DNA of 64,000 nt from Neodiprion pinetum (Eukaryota; Arthropoda; Insecta; Hymenoptera; Diprionidae): positions 4,590,501 through 4,654,500 of the forward strand of contig NC_060237.1 in NCBI RefSeq assembly GCF_021155775.2. The letters are read 5' to 3'. A program made the translations under genes and the position numbers. This document shows, in pieces, positions 63,346 through 64,000 of this stretch (position 1 is its first letter; each line of letters begins with the position of its first letter). The notes below the pieces were generated by a model. It ran no database searches. It had not been told where the DNA came from and was given only the letters and a program-made list of their open reading frames with translations.

Positions 63346-64000
63346 ATAATTTATACACGCTAGATAGTTTAAACCTGTGTTACTAATTGCTCGGAAGTTA
63401 GAAACAACTGTTGAAAAATAAATAAGTAGATTATACCACACCGGCACCCATCCACCGAGAGTTCTAGTTCCACATCACATCAGGAAATAGACATATTAAT
63501 CCACGAGCGTTGTGTACAGAGGACCTAGTGCTTGCCGCTTCGTTATGTTGTGAAGCATCAAGATTCCGTAACTGTAACGCTAGAATTTCCGGTAGATTCA
63601 AAGTTCAATTAATTGAAGTATGTTAGCCAACATTTGACAGATGGAATGCCCTATAGATACATATTCGTACGGTACCGACAGGCTTGAGTAATTAGCCGAA
63701 TTCCATATAATCAGCGTTGAAAACCCACCGGAATTACAGTCTTACTGCCCTGATCCGATCATACTCGATTGGCGTCTGTCATATCCAATACCCAATTACG
63801 TATGCAGGCTGAAGAATCCTCTCTAATTTTTTGTCCTGTAAAGGCAGGTTTCGAACGTTGGAAGAAGATATTGCTAATTCGAATAGAGGATATCCGAAAT
63901 AATTTCACGCACGACTCCCGATTCTTAAAGCGGAACGCGGAGTGAGGACGAAATTTACTCTAGCTCGTTTATCTCCGGCTTCGAATACCGCGCTCGGGCG

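Larger units (their letters stand above)
60343..64000 (+). other. Start of the downstream intron
   Basis: From the GTGAGT donor to the window end I see no exon that I can support. The stretch contains a CT microsatellite (60917-60946), poly-A (61156-61175), poly-C (61561-61581), an impure TCTCTCCCT repeat (62344-62376) and an AT-rich tail with clustered TAATTA-like words (63225-63345). A 171-codon open frame at 61342-61857 reads straight through the poly-C as polyproline and has no recognisable domain, so I treat it as chance. The intron is at least 3.6 kb. Confidence 0.6.

Noticed and set aside
1..64000. CRISPR arrays, prokaryotic operons, integrated viral genes
   Set aside because: There are no regularly spaced direct repeats, no tightly packed long frames, and no recognisable viral domains on either strand.

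Overview
This window looks like noncoding animal DNA, almost certainly from an insect. It is rich in unmutated CpG, full of CT/GA/GT microsatellites and homopolymer runs, and has no operon-like gene packing. One short terminal-inverted-repeat element resembles nonautonomous DNA transposons common in insect genomes. Hymenoptera would fit the CpG-rich, repeat-poor noncoding sequence, but that is an inference from composition and not a demonstrated assignment.

Only one coding segment can be supported. It is a 300-nt internal exon on the + strand at 60043-60342, bounded by a polypyrimidine-AG acceptor and a CG|GTGAGT donor. Its single open frame gives 99 full codons of polar, Asn/Gln/His-rich, then acidic Ser/Thr-rich protein. 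Both splice phases are 1, so the exon is symmetric and could be skipped without a frameshift. The acidic patch has a TLTDSE core that resembles, from memory, the intracellular domain of teneurins. A teneurin (Ten-m/Ten-a type) identity is my best guess but is unverified, so no gene symbol is given.

Layout: 1-60042 holds no coding exon I can support. It is either one giant intron of the gene above or intron plus 5' flanking DNA. It contains a ~427-bp MITE-like element (19431-19857), many simple repeats, three long G/C homopolymers (8884, 21024, 61561; the last lies in the downstream intron), a canonical G-quadruplex motif (12498), a strongly purine-skewed block (20040-20910), hairpins and palindromes near 2.6, 31.1, 31.8, 37.0, 37.2, 39.0 and 59.7 kb, and a few AT-rich clusters of homeodomain/POU-like sites that could be enhancers. 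The stretch 60343-64000 is the start of the next intron.

I found no tRNA, rRNA, CRISPR array, autonomous transposon coding sequence, or new biological system. The longer open frames (135-207 codons) elsewhere have low-complexity or chance-like translations and are not reported as genes.
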